Below the pieces are notes generated by a model. The model saw nothing but the letters and a program-made list of their open reading frames with translations, searched no databases and was not told the origin of the DNA. Made by a program: the position numbers and the translations under genes. Source: Vicinamibacteria bacterium (GTDB taxonomy: Bacteria > Acidobacteriota > Vicinamibacteria > Vicinamibacterales > 2-12-FULL-66-21). Taken from it: a stretch of DNA of 21,914 bases. This document shows, piece by piece, positions 14,606 to 21,500 of this stretch. Numbering within the stretch: the first letter of the stretch is position 1; each line of letters begins with the position of its first letter. The stretch lies in NCBI GenBank assembly GCA_025937075.1, contig JAICSD010000010.1, positions 1 through 21,914 of the forward strand, written 5' to 3'.

Positions 14606-16663
14606 ATGCACACGAGGGCGCGCGCCCGCCTGTCCAGTCCGACCGTCAGCTACATCTTCTTCGCCCTCGCCGCGGTGGTGGGCGCGTTTGTCCTGTACAG
14701 CGCCGTCGAGAACCCGCTCGCCAGGATGGAGTTGCTGGCGACGTGGGCGATCGTGTGCGTGATCAGCATCCGTACCGCTCGCCGGTTGCGCATCGAGTCG
14801 GAACGGTCGCGCGAGGCCCGCGCGGAATCGATGCAGTCCGCACGGCTGTCGCAGCTCACGTCGGCGTTGTCACACGCGCGGACGCAGACGGCGGCGATCG
14901 AAGCGGCGCTGCAGGAGCCGCTGCACGCGCTGCGCGCGGACGCCGGCATGGTCATCGCCGTCAACCGCGATGGTGCGCCCACGGCGATTCAGCGCGCGGT
15001 CGGCTACACGGAAGAGCAGCTCGCCCAACGCGATCCTGCCACCCAGCAGGGCAAGTCGCCGGCGTCGGTCGCCATAGGACGCGGCGCACCGATGCTCGTG
15101 CCGTCGCGCGACGGCTACGGGCAGGAGTTCGGCGCACAGGCCGCACGCAGCTGGACGTACGAATCGCTGCTGGCGGTGCCGCTCCTCGTCGGCAGCCGCG
15201 TGATTGCGGTCGTCCAGCTCGAATGGCGGAAGCCGCACGCTCTCCTCGATGCCGACCGCGATTACCTCGACGTCTTCGCCGCGCGCGCGGCGCAGGCGCT
15301 CGATCGCACGTTCGAATTCGAATCGGCGCTGCGCGCCCGCACGGACGCCGAAGCGCTGCGTGAACGCGCGGATCAGGAACTGGCGGAACGCCAGAAGATC
15401 GAGCGCGCTCTGCGCGCGAGCGAAGCGCGCTACCGCGCGTTGGCCGCCCGCACCACCCGTCTCCACGGGATGGCGGCGGCATTGTCGGAAGCCGCAACGC
15501 TGAACGCCGTCGCGCACGCCGTCGTGCAGCACGGTCGAAACGTGCTTGGCGCCGCGGGTGGAGACGTCATGCTCCTGTCCGAGGACCGCCTCGAGACGGT
15601 GCACTCGGACGGCCCGGCGCCCGCTCCTGCGTCGCTCGTGCTCCAGAGCGGGTTGTGCGCGACCGAAGCGATTGCGGCGCGCGGGCCGGTGTTCGTCGCC
15701 TCCTTCGAGGAATGGCAGGAACGATTCAGCCGGTCGGCCGCGCTCGCGGCCGACGGCGGATACGTGTCCTCGGCGACGCTTCCGCTGCTCGGCGACGGCG
15801 CCGTCATCGGCGTACTCGCGTTTCACTTCACCGCGCCGGTGAATTTCGACGACGAGTACCGCGGGTTGTTGCTCTCGGTCGCTCAGCAGTGCGCGCAGGC
15901 GCTCGACCGCGCGCGATCGTACGAAACGGCACAGGCCGCCCGCGCCGAGGCGGAATCAGCGAACCGGATGAAGGACGAGTTCGTCTCGATCGTGTCTCAC
16001 GAGCTGCGGACGCCGCTCAACGCGATCCTGGGCTGGACCTCGATGCTGCAGCAGGGGTCGCTCGACGAATCGATGCGCGACCGCGCCCTGCAGTCCGTCG
16101 CCGACAACGCGCAGCGGCAACTCGGCCTCGTGCAGGACCTCCTGGACTTTTCCCGCCTCCAGGCGGGACGGCTTCCGCTCGACATGGACGATGTCGATCT
16201 GCGCGCGGTGCTGCGCGGCGTCGTCGAAACGCTGGTGCCGACGGCCGCCGCGAGCGGCGTCCAGCTCAACGTGCAGACCGCGCCTCCGCTGCGCCTCCGC
16301 GGAGATGCGCGGCGGCTGGAGCAGGTGTTTTTCAACCTGCTTGGCAATGCGCTGAAGTTCACGCCGCGCGGCGGCGAAGTGCGGCTGGGCGTCCGGCTCA
16401 CGGAGCGGGCGGTGGAGATCAGCGTGTCCGACACCGGCGAAGGGATCGACGCGGCGTTTCTCCCGCATATGTTCGAGGCGTTCCGTCAGGCCGGCACCAC
16501 GAGGTCGGGTCGCCACGGCGGCGTCGGCCTCGGGCTGTCGATTGCGAAAGAGCTGGTGGAAGCGCACCACGGCTCGATCCGGGCGGAGAGCGGCGGCCCC
16601 GGCACCGGCGCGACCTTCGTCGTCACGCTGCCGGTCGCGGTGGCGCAGACGGCGTCTGTGTAG
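14606..16663 (+). CDS. Membrane sensor histidine kinase with two GAF-like domains
   Basis: This is a 685-residue sensor kinase. Two membrane segments (about 15-34 and 42-55) are joined by a very short loop, so there is almost no periplasmic domain. A first GAF-like domain lies at about 90-235 (AGMVIAVNRDG, SLLAVPLLVGSRVIAVVQLEW). A coiled coil (about 240-285) leads to a second GAF-like domain (about 290-430, SSATLPLLGDGAVIGVLAFHF). HisKA has the phospho-acceptor His465 in IVSHELRTPLNAILGW. The ATPase domain has N577 (NLLGNALKF), DTGEGID from D609, an MFEAFRQ F-box and a GGVGLGLSI G2 box. ATG 14606 has GGGAGAGG at good spacing; ATG 14588 does not. There is no receiver domain and no adjacent response regulator. 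It probably senses a cytoplasmic or diffusible signal. Confidence 0.92.
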   Translation: MHTRARARLSSPTVSYIFFALAAVVGAFVLYSAVENPLARMELLATWAIVCVISIRTARRLRIESERSREARAESMQSARLSQLTSALSHARTQTAAIEAALQEPLHALRADAGMVIAVNRDGAPTAIQRAVGYTEEQLAQRDPATQQGKSPASVAIGRGAPMLVPSRDGYGQEFGAQAARSWTYESLLAVPLLVGSRVIAVVQLEWRKPHALLDADRDYLDVFAARAAQALDRTFEFESALRARTDAEALRERADQELAERQKIERALRASEARYRALAARTTRLHGMAAALSEAATLNAVAHAVVQHGRNVLGAAGGDVMLLSEDRLETVHSDGPAPAPASLVLQSGLCATEAIAARGPVFVASFEEWQERFSRSAALAADGGYVSSATLPLLGDGAVIGVLAFHFTAPVNFDDEYRGLLLSVAQQCAQALDRARSYETAQAARAEAESANRMKDEFVSIVSHELRTPLNAILGWTSMLQQGSLDESMRDRALQSVADNAQRQLGLVQDLLDFSRLQAGRLPLDMDDVDLRAVLRGVVETLVPTAAASGVQLNVQTAPPLRLRGDARRLEQVFFNLLGNALKFTPRGGEVRLGVRLTERAVEISVSDTGEGIDAAFLPHMFEAFRQAGTTRSGRHGGVGLGLSIAKELVEAHHGSIRAESGGPGTGATFVVTLPVAVAQTASV

Positions 16664-16667
16664 CGAG

Positions 16668-16802
16668 GCGCGAGGTTTGTAGGGCGGCGCTTTTTGGGAC
16701 GCCGGCGGTGCAGCGCGAGGTCTGTAGGGCCCCTTTATGGGGCCGCCGGTGGCGGAGCGCGAGGTTTGTAGGGCGCCCCTTTATGGGGCGCCGGTGGCGG
16801 AG
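16668..16802. repeat. Three REP-like 44-45 base hairpin units
   Basis: Copies begin with GCGCGAGG at 16668, 16713 and 16757, each followed by a TTTGTAGGG-like box, a hairpin and GCCGGTGGCGGAG-like sequence. The hairpin in copy 3 is GGCGCCCC/GGGGCGCC (16772-16792) with loop TTTAT. Copy 2 is GGCCCC/GGGGCC (16728-16744) with the same loop. Copy 1 has an imperfect stem with loop TTTTT. The end of copy 3 supplies GGAG (16799-16802), nine bases before the next start codon. The region may also end transcription of the kinase gene. Confidence 0.9.
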
Positions 16803-16811
16803 CTTACTGGG

Positions 16812-17762
16812 ATGCCGGATTTGGAAATCGGTTCGTTGAGCGCGGCACCGGGCGTGAAGACGTTCGGCGAAAACGTCTTCGACCTTGCGGGCACGCCCTA
16901 TCGGCTGCCGATGTGGCTCGTCAACGGCGCGTCCGACGGTCCGACGCTCGTCGTCACCGCCGGTGTGCACGCGGCCGAGTACGCGAGCATCGCCGCGGCC
17001 CTCGAACTCGGGCGGTCCCTCGACGCGCAGCACCTGCACGGGCGCGTTGTCGTCGTGCCGGTGATGAACCTGGCCTCGTTCGCGGCCCGGTCCATCTACG
17101 TGTCCCCGCTCGACGGCAAGAACCTGAATCGCGTGTTCCCGGGAGACCCCGCCGGCACCGCCTCGCAGCAGCTCGCGCACTGGGTCTTTCAGCGCATCAT
17201 CGCGCGCGCGGACTACTACATCGATCTCCACGGCGGCGATCTCATCGAAGCGCTCGTGCCGTTCACGATCTTTTTCCGATCGGGCACCGCGCGTGTGGAC
17301 GATGCGTCGCTGGAGTTGGCGCGGACGTTCGGCATTCCCTACATCGTCAGCAGCGAAACAACCGGCGCGACGTTCTCGGCGGCATCGAAGGCCGGTGTGC
17401 CGGCGATTCTCGCCGAAGCCGGCGGCCAGGGAATCTGGACGCGTGAGCACGTCTCGCAGCTCACGACCGGCATCCAGCGCGTGCTCCGGCACCTGAAAAT
17501 GATCGATGGCCAGCCGCCCGCGCCGCTGCCGTCGACGGTCGTCGAGCACTTTCTCTGGCTGCGCAGCGAGCACGACGGATGCTGGTATCCGGCTGTCAGC
17601 GTCGGAGCAGAGGTACGCAAGGGGCAGGACCTCGGCCAGGTGATGGATTATGAAGGCCACGTGCTGCAGCGGGCGATCAGTCCAGCCGATGGCCGCGTGC
17701 TGTTCATCGTGACCTCGCTGGCCATCAACAACACCGATCCGCTGCTCGCGGTCGGCGCGTAA
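16812..17762 (+). CDS. Succinylglutamate desuccinylase/aspartoacylase family zinc hydrolase
   Basis: This 316-residue protein belongs to the zinc-dependent M14-like family that removes acyl groups from amino acids or trims related amides. Zinc ligands are His53 and Glu56 in GVHAAEY and His140 in YIDLHGGD. The conserved substrate-binding DGKNLNRVFPG is at 101-111, and Glu202 (AEAGGQG) is the likely catalytic residue. The C-terminal part (about 245-316) is a beta-rich domain with VGAEVRKGQDLGQVMDYEGHVLQ, as in the longer members of the family. There is no signal peptide, so it is cytoplasmic. ATG 16812 has GGAG nine bases upstream inside a repeat unit. The substrate cannot be told from sequence. 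The nearby amino-acid permease on the other strand is compatible with an amino-acid role. Confidence 0.87.
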   Translation: MPDLEIGSLSAAPGVKTFGENVFDLAGTPYRLPMWLVNGASDGPTLVVTAGVHAAEYASIAAALELGRSLDAQHLHGRVVVVPVMNLASFAARSIYVSPLDGKNLNRVFPGDPAGTASQQLAHWVFQRIIARADYYIDLHGGDLIEALVPFTIFFRSGTARVDDASLELARTFGIPYIVSSETTGATFSAASKAGVPAILAEAGGQGIWTREHVSQLTTGIQRVLRHLKMIDGQPPAPLPSTVVEHFLWLRSEHDGCWYPAVSVGAEVRKGQDLGQVMDYEGHVLQRAISPADGRVLFIVTSLAINNTDPLLAVGA

Positions 17763-17774
17763 CGAGCGCTTCAT

Positions 17775-18206
17775 ATGCCCGCACAACAGTCATTCAAGAG
17801 TCACGCGCACCGGCCGACGATGACCGTCATCGCGTTCGCGCTGCTCGTCGTCGCAGCGGTCGAGTTCGTGCTCGCGTGGCCGCACGGTACGCCGCGATCG
17901 CTGACGCTCGGGACGGGCGCTCTGCTCGGTTCCGTCTTCATGCTGATCTGGATGAGCCGCGCTTACACGACGCGGCTGCAGGACCGCATCATCCGCGCGG
18001 AGATGCGGATTCGAGCCATGCAGCTGATGACACCGGATCAGCAGCGCGCCATGGCGACGCTCTCGATGAAGCAACTGGCCGCCCTCCGGTTCGCCTCCGA
18101 TCCCGAGCTTCCGGCGCTGTGCGAACGCGCCGCGCGCGAAAAGCTCCCGCCCAACGACATCAAGCGCGCCGTCAAGACCTGGGTCGCCGATTACGATCGC
18201 ACCTGA
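17775..18206 (+). CDS. DUF6526-like small membrane protein
   Basis: The product is 143 residues with two membrane segments (about 16-35 and 43-60). A cytoplasmic helical region follows, with RLQDRIIRAEMRIRAMQLM, then QLAALRFASDPELPALCERA and the ending NDIKRAVKTWVADY. This order is what I recall of the DUF6526 family, whose function is unknown. It starts 12 bases after the hydrolase gene, so the two are probably co-transcribed. No strong ribosome-binding site is visible (GAGCG lies upstream). The 3' end overlaps the convergent permease gene by 16 bases. Confidence 0.8.
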   Translation: MPAQQSFKSHAHRPTMTVIAFALLVVAAVEFVLAWPHGTPRSLTLGTGALLGSVFMLIWMSRAYTTRLQDRIIRAEMRIRAMQLMTPDQQRAMATLSMKQLAALRFASDPELPALCERAAREKLPPNDIKRAVKTWVADYDRT

Positions 18207-19615
18207 GCGCGGGCGACCGCCCTGCGGAACAACGCCCAGCCGGCGATGTTGGTGAGCACGATCACCGACGAAATCTTCAGCGCGAACTGCAGCTGGCTCA
18301 CCACGTCGACGATGGGCATGACGGCCAGCACGACGAAGAGCAGGGTCATCAGGAATCCGGAGAGCGCCAGGACGCGCAGCCGTGCGGAACCGCGCACGGC
18401 AGGGCGACCGACGAGCGGGATCGCGAACATGACGAGGTACGTCAGCGCGTAGAAGATCCCCGACGCATTCCACAGCAGCTGAAACGCCTCCTGTTTGCCG
18501 ACGCCGATCGAACCGATGAGCGCGAAGGCGAGCGTCACGATTCCCACGAAGACGATCGAGTTGACGGGGGTCTGGTAGCGGGGATGCAGGCGTGTGAACC
18601 ACGCGGGCAGCAGGCCATCCCAACCCGCAACCATCGGCAGGCGCGTATTGCCCGCGAACAGCACGCTCGCCTGCGCGACGCGTATCGCGAGCATCACCAG
18701 AATGGTGGCGGTCGCGATGCCGCTGATCGGCCCGAGCGCAGCAAACCCGGCGCTCAGCACCTGCGGAATTGGAGCGATGAGGTCGATCTGATCGAACGGC
18801 ACCAGCGCCAGGACGGAACTCGTGCCGAGGATGAACATCAGCGCGATCACCGGGGCCGCGAACATCACCGAGCGGGCGATCGCGCGCGTCGGATTACGGC
18901 ACTCGCCCGCGTGGATCGCGACGTACTCGAAGCCGCCCAGCGCGCCGAATCCCATCTTTCCGAAGAGATTCAGGCTCATGATCGACATCGCGGGCATCGC
19001 GGTCGCGAGCGGATGGAAGGCTGGAATCGTGCCGTGCGCGACGTTGAGCCATGGCAGCGCCACGAGCATCGCGAACGTTGCGATCATCAGCACGCCGCCG
19101 GTCGTGTGGAGCCATTTGCCCACGCTCAAGCCGCGGACCGTCAGCCCTGCCAGGGCCGAAAGGATGACGACGTTCGCCGCCGCGACCATCCAGTTGCTCG
19201 AGACGATGGCGTTGCCTGCGGCCGACAGAATGTAGCGGAAGTACTGCGTCACCTGCAGACCGATTTCCGACGTGTTGAGGATGCCGAACAACCACAGGTT
19301 CCAGGCCACGAGAAAACCGGTCAGGTCGTTGAACCCGAGCTTCGCCCATTGATACAGACCGCCCTCGAGCGGCATCGTCCGGTTGAGGTGTACCACGACC
19401 GCGGCGGACGGAAGATAGAAGCACGTGATGGCGGCCACCCAGAACACCACGTGCGCCGGGCCCTGTTTGGCGGCGACGCCCACCCAGGGCAAGCCCACGA
19501 TGAAGAGGATCTGGGTGAACGTGAGATCGGCGACGCCGAGGTCCTTGCGCAGGTGCTCGCTGCGCGCCTGGACTTCGGCTTCTTCCTGCTGGAGCGTCAC
19601 GGATGGGCCGGTCAT
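18191..19615 (-). CDS. APC-superfamily amino acid permease
   Basis: This 474-residue integral membrane protein has about 12 hydrophobic segments, typical of APC-superfamily amino acid/polyamine transporters. Supporting features are the N-terminal DLTFTQILFIVGLPWVG, the second-helix motif MPLEGGLYQWAKLGF (a permease signature near TM2-3), and FGKMGFGALGGFEYVAIHAGE followed by NPTRAIARSV around TM6 (an APC hallmark, with conserved Glu then the acidic-Cys-Arg-Asn-Pro stretch). Another is TPVNSIVFVGIVTLAFALIG later on. The substrate is not predictable. ATG 19615 has no Shine-Dalgarno, but TACGCT lies 8 bases upstream on the minus strand, suggesting a leaderless message. The last codons are read from the complement of the end of the DUF6526-like gene. 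Confidence 0.9.
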   Translation of the reverse strand: MTGPSVTLQQEEAEVQARSEHLRKDLGVADLTFTQILFIVGLPWVGVAAKQGPAHVVFWVAAITCFYLPSAAVVVHLNRTMPLEGGLYQWAKLGFNDLTGFLVAWNLWLFGILNTSEIGLQVTQYFRYILSAAGNAIVSSNWMVAAANVVILSALAGLTVRGLSVGKWLHTTGGVLMIATFAMLVALPWLNVAHGTIPAFHPLATAMPAMSIMSLNLFGKMGFGALGGFEYVAIHAGECRNPTRAIARSVMFAAPVIALMFILGTSSVLALVPFDQIDLIAPIPQVLSAGFAALGPISGIATATILVMLAIRVAQASVLFAGNTRLPMVAGWDGLLPAWFTRLHPRYQTPVNSIVFVGIVTLAFALIGSIGVGKQEAFQLLWNASGIFYALTYLVMFAIPLVGRPAVRGSARLRVLALSGFLMTLLFVVLAVMPIVDVVSQLQFALKISSVIVLTNIAGWALFRRAVARAQVRS

Positions 19616-19640
19616 GACGGCCGAGCGTAGCGCAAACGCG

Positions 19641-19675
19641 GGCGCGGCGTGCGGAACGCGGGGTGCCGAGTGCGG
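19641..19675. repeat. Degenerate heptamer run between divergent genes
   Basis: Five successive 7-base blocks, GGCGCGG, CGTGCGG, AACGCGG, GGTGCCG and AGTGCGG, share the pattern NRYGCGG. They lie in the 102-base gap between the permease start and the cupin start, just upstream of the cupin -10 candidate. The period matches the better-preserved arrays elsewhere in the window. Confidence 0.5.
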
Positions 19676-19688
19676 ATCGGTTGCGGTC

Positions 19689-19694
19689 TAATAT
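19689..19694 (+). promoter_or_regulatory. Candidate -10 box for the exported cupin gene
   Basis: TAATAT is a five-of-six match to the -10 consensus, placed 14 bases before the strong ribosome-binding site GGAGG (19708-19712). No clear -35 is seen at 17 bases upstream; that region is the degenerate heptamer run. Confidence 0.35.
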
Positions 19695-19717
19695 GAAGTG
19701 CGAGTCTGGAGGATATT

Positions 19718-20449
19718 GTGAGCAAGCTGGTTCTGGCGATCATGCTCGTGGGTTCGTCGGCGCTTCCGGCAGCCGCCCAGCGAGGCGCTGCGACGCAGCG
19801 CGCACCCACGACAGGGCCTGCCGCCTTCGCGGTGACGGTGACGGACCCGTCTGGTACGCCGCTCACCGGCGTGGACGTGACCGTCACGGGACGCGCACAG
19901 CGATCGGCCTCGACGGAAAACGGACGGATCGCGTTCGAGGATCTGCCGGTCGGCCCGTATCATTTCAAGTTCGAGAAGGACGGCTACGACACGGTTGAAC
20001 AGGACGTCACCGGCAAACGCGGCGCGCCCGTCGACGTGAAGGTGACGATGACACCGACGCCGAAGCCGGTCGAGCCTCCGCCGCCACCCGCCCCGGAACC
20101 CAAGCCGCCGAGCACGGTCAAACCGGTCGTCCTGGATATGCCGGCGTTCATCGAGAAGTATTACGTCGGCAAAGCGAGCGGTACGACGACGCCGATGGCG
20201 TGCAGCGAAGGCGGCTCTGCGACGCTCATCCAGGCGAACGAGCCGATCGCGGAGCATACGCACGCCGACGCCGACGAATACGTGTACGTCATCGCGGGGG
20301 AAGGGAATGCCCGCATGGGGGGCCGACAGGAGCCGGTCAGCGCGGGCGTGTTCCTCATGATTCCGCGCGGCGCGCCGCACGCGTTCACGGTGGGTAAGAA
20401 GCACCCGCTCGTGTTCGTCTCGACACTCGCCGGCGGCCACTGCAGCTAG
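19718..20449 (+). CDS. Exported PEGA/carboxypeptidase-regulatory-like plus cupin protein
   Basis: The product is 243 residues. It has a signal peptide (MSKLVLAIMLVGSSALPAAAQ). A beta-rich domain follows at about 35-110, with FAVTVTDPSGTPLTGVDVTVTG and LPVGPYHFKFEKDGYDTVEQDV, typical of PEGA or carboxypeptidase-regulatory-like modules. A Pro-rich linker (about 112-135) leads to a cupin domain (about 140-243). Cupin motif 1 carries His180, His182 and Glu187 (HTHADADEYVYVIAGEG), and motif 2 carries His221 (PRGAPHAF), so a metal site is likely. GTG 19718 has GGAGG five bases upstream. The cupin is probably periplasmic; whether it is an enzyme or a binding protein cannot be told. A GC hairpin follows the stop. 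Confidence 0.85.
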   Translation: MSKLVLAIMLVGSSALPAAAQRGAATQRAPTTGPAAFAVTVTDPSGTPLTGVDVTVTGRAQRSASTENGRIAFEDLPVGPYHFKFEKDGYDTVEQDVTGKRGAPVDVKVTMTPTPKPVEPPPPPAPEPKPPSTVKPVVLDMPAFIEKYYVGKASGTTTPMACSEGGSATLIQANEPIAEHTHADADEYVYVIAGEGNARMGGRQEPVSAGVFLMIPRGAPHAFTVGKKHPLVFVSTLAGGHCS

Positions 20450-20456
20450 CGGGCTT

Positions 20457-20472
20457 GCGGCCTTGCGGCCGC
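20457..20472 (+). terminator. GC hairpin after the cupin gene
   Basis: GCGGCC (20457-20462), loop TTGC and GGCCGC (20467-20472) form a perfect 6-base stem beginning eight bases after the stop codon. There is no U-tract, so it is at best a weak or Rho-assisted terminator. It directly abuts the heptamer array. Confidence 0.4.
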
Positions 20473-20549
20473 GGTGCTCGGTGCTCGGTGCTCGGTGCTC
20501 GGTGCTGGGTGCTCGGTGCTGGGTGCTCGATGCTGGGTGCTCGGTGCTC
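20473..20549. repeat. Eleven-unit tandem heptamer array, GGTGCTC/GGTGCTG
   Basis: Eleven uninterrupted 7-base units cover 77 bases. Units 1-4, 6, 8, 10 and 11 are GGTGCTC; 5 and 7 are GGTGCTG; 9 is GATGCTG. There are no indels, so the period is strict. It lies between the cupin gene and the next gene, about 50 bases upstream of the next start. Confidence 0.97.
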
Positions 20550-20600
20550 CTCGCGATCGAAGGACGGGCACCGTTCGTCTAATGCGCGAAGGAGGCGCTC

Positions 20601-21113
20601 ATGCGTCTGCTTCGCTCCTCGCTGAATCTCCTCGTCGTGGTCGCTTGCGCGCAGGCGGGCAGCGCGTGCGCTGGCGTTCGTGTGTATTCCGATCCCGCGC
20701 TGACGCACGAAATCGGCGTGAAGGTGTACGCGCCGAAGCCGTACCTGCTCGTCGCGCGGACCGGCGCGAAGAACGCGCCCGTGCAGGTCGCCGTCGTCTA
20801 TCTTCCCGACGCCAACAACGCGTCGTACATCCGCCAGCAGCGCGGCTGGGGATCGAACGATCTATCCATCGGCATCCAGAACGGGATGCTCGTGCAACTC
20901 GGGTCGAAGAGCGACTCGCACCCGGCGGAGACGCTCGGCTCCGTCGCCGATCTTGTCGCGGCGGCCGGTGGCGCGTACGGCGACGTGCGTCCGCGCGCGA
21001 CGCCGGAGCCGGAGCCAGAGGAGCCAGACGCTTTCGAGCTTTACGAGATCCGTCAGGAACTCGGACGGACGGTGCTGGTACGCGTCTCCATCGACCGGCT
21101 CGGCCGCGACTGA
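20601..21113 (+). CDS. Probable exported lipoprotein of unknown function
   Basis: The product is 170 residues. The N-terminus (MRLLRSSLNLLVVVACAQAG) is a signal peptide with a possible lipobox VVAC, making Cys16 the lipidated residue; the nearby GSAC offers a second, weaker site. The mature part is beta-rich (VRVYSDPALTHEIGVKVYAPKPYLLVAR and VQVAVVYLPDANNASYI). It has an acidic Pro/Glu stretch (about 134-141, PEPEPEEP) near the C-terminus and ends in ELGRTVLVRVSIDRLGRD. No family is recognised. ATG 20601 has a strong ribosome-binding site, AAGGAGG (20589-20595). TCTAAT at 20578-20583 is a -10 candidate. Confidence 0.75.
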   Translation: MRLLRSSLNLLVVVACAQAGSACAGVRVYSDPALTHEIGVKVYAPKPYLLVARTGAKNAPVQVAVVYLPDANNASYIRQQRGWGSNDLSIGIQNGMLVQLGSKSDSHPAETLGSVADLVAAAGGAYGDVRPRATPEPEPEEPDAFELYEIRQELGRTVLVRVSIDRLGRD

Positions 21114-21228
21114 CGCGACGAGCGAGAGCGTGCAGGGCGTCCGGCAGAGCGAAGCCCCCCGGAAAAAGAGGACAAAACTCTGCTTCCAAACGGACGTTCA
21201 GATCCGCGCTGAAAATGTAATCGCGCGA

Positions 21229-21444
21229 ATGCGCCAGTTTTCGCGTGTACTCGCTGGCGAGCCTCTTGCGATTCTGTCTCGCGTGGCGGTGGAACTGCTG
21301 GTCGGCCGGGTACTCGCGATTATGCGGCACCCCCTTCTGGCCTGGCCGCGGCTTCCACCGTCCGGCCGCGTGGTGTTGGCCGCCGGGTATGCCGGCGTCT
21401 CCTACCTCACGGTTATCGCCCTGCTTCTGACGCTGCAGCGCTGA
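21229..21444 (+). CDS. Possible small membrane protein
   Basis: The product is 71 residues. A moderately hydrophobic segment lies at about residues 12-33 ([18 protein letters not shown]). A clear membrane helix lies near the C-terminus (about 48-69, [22 protein letters not shown]). No family is recognised. GC at third codon positions looks like that of neighbouring genes. There is no Shine-Dalgarno before ATG 21229, but TGTAAT (21216-21221) sits 7 bases upstream, as in the kinase gene that follows. This suggests a leaderless transcript and supports this start over longer open-frame versions. It may still be chance. Confidence 0.4.
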   Translation: MRQFSRVLAGEPLAILSRVAVELLVGRVLAIMRHPLLAWPRLPPSGRVVLAAGYAGVSYLTVIALLLTLQR

Positions 21445-21487
21445 CCCGCGAGCGCCCTCCCGACACGAACCAATCTCGGCCGTGCGT

Positions 21488-21493
21488 TACAAT
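21488..21493 (+). promoter_or_regulatory. Candidate -10 box for a leaderless kinase message
   Basis: TACAAT matches the -10 consensus at five of six positions and lies exactly 7 bases before the GTG start at 21501, so transcription would begin at or next to the start codon. No Shine-Dalgarno exists in the interval. Confidence 0.5.
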
Positions 21494-21500
21494 CGCGCGC

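Noticed and set aside
15655..16839. 394-residue plus-strand frame running from the kinase through the REP-like units
   Set aside because: It is a shifted frame of the histidine kinase, and its end only translates the hairpin repeats.
17876..19630. 584-residue open frame on the plus strand
   Set aside because: It is antisense to the permease, is strongly polar (Arg, His, Asp, Glu, Gln), has no domain, and overlaps the DUF6526-like gene in another frame.
20953..21228. Upstream extension of the small membrane protein
   Set aside because: Most of it overlaps the lipoprotein-like gene in another frame and has an Arg/Ser-rich composition typical of a shadow frame.
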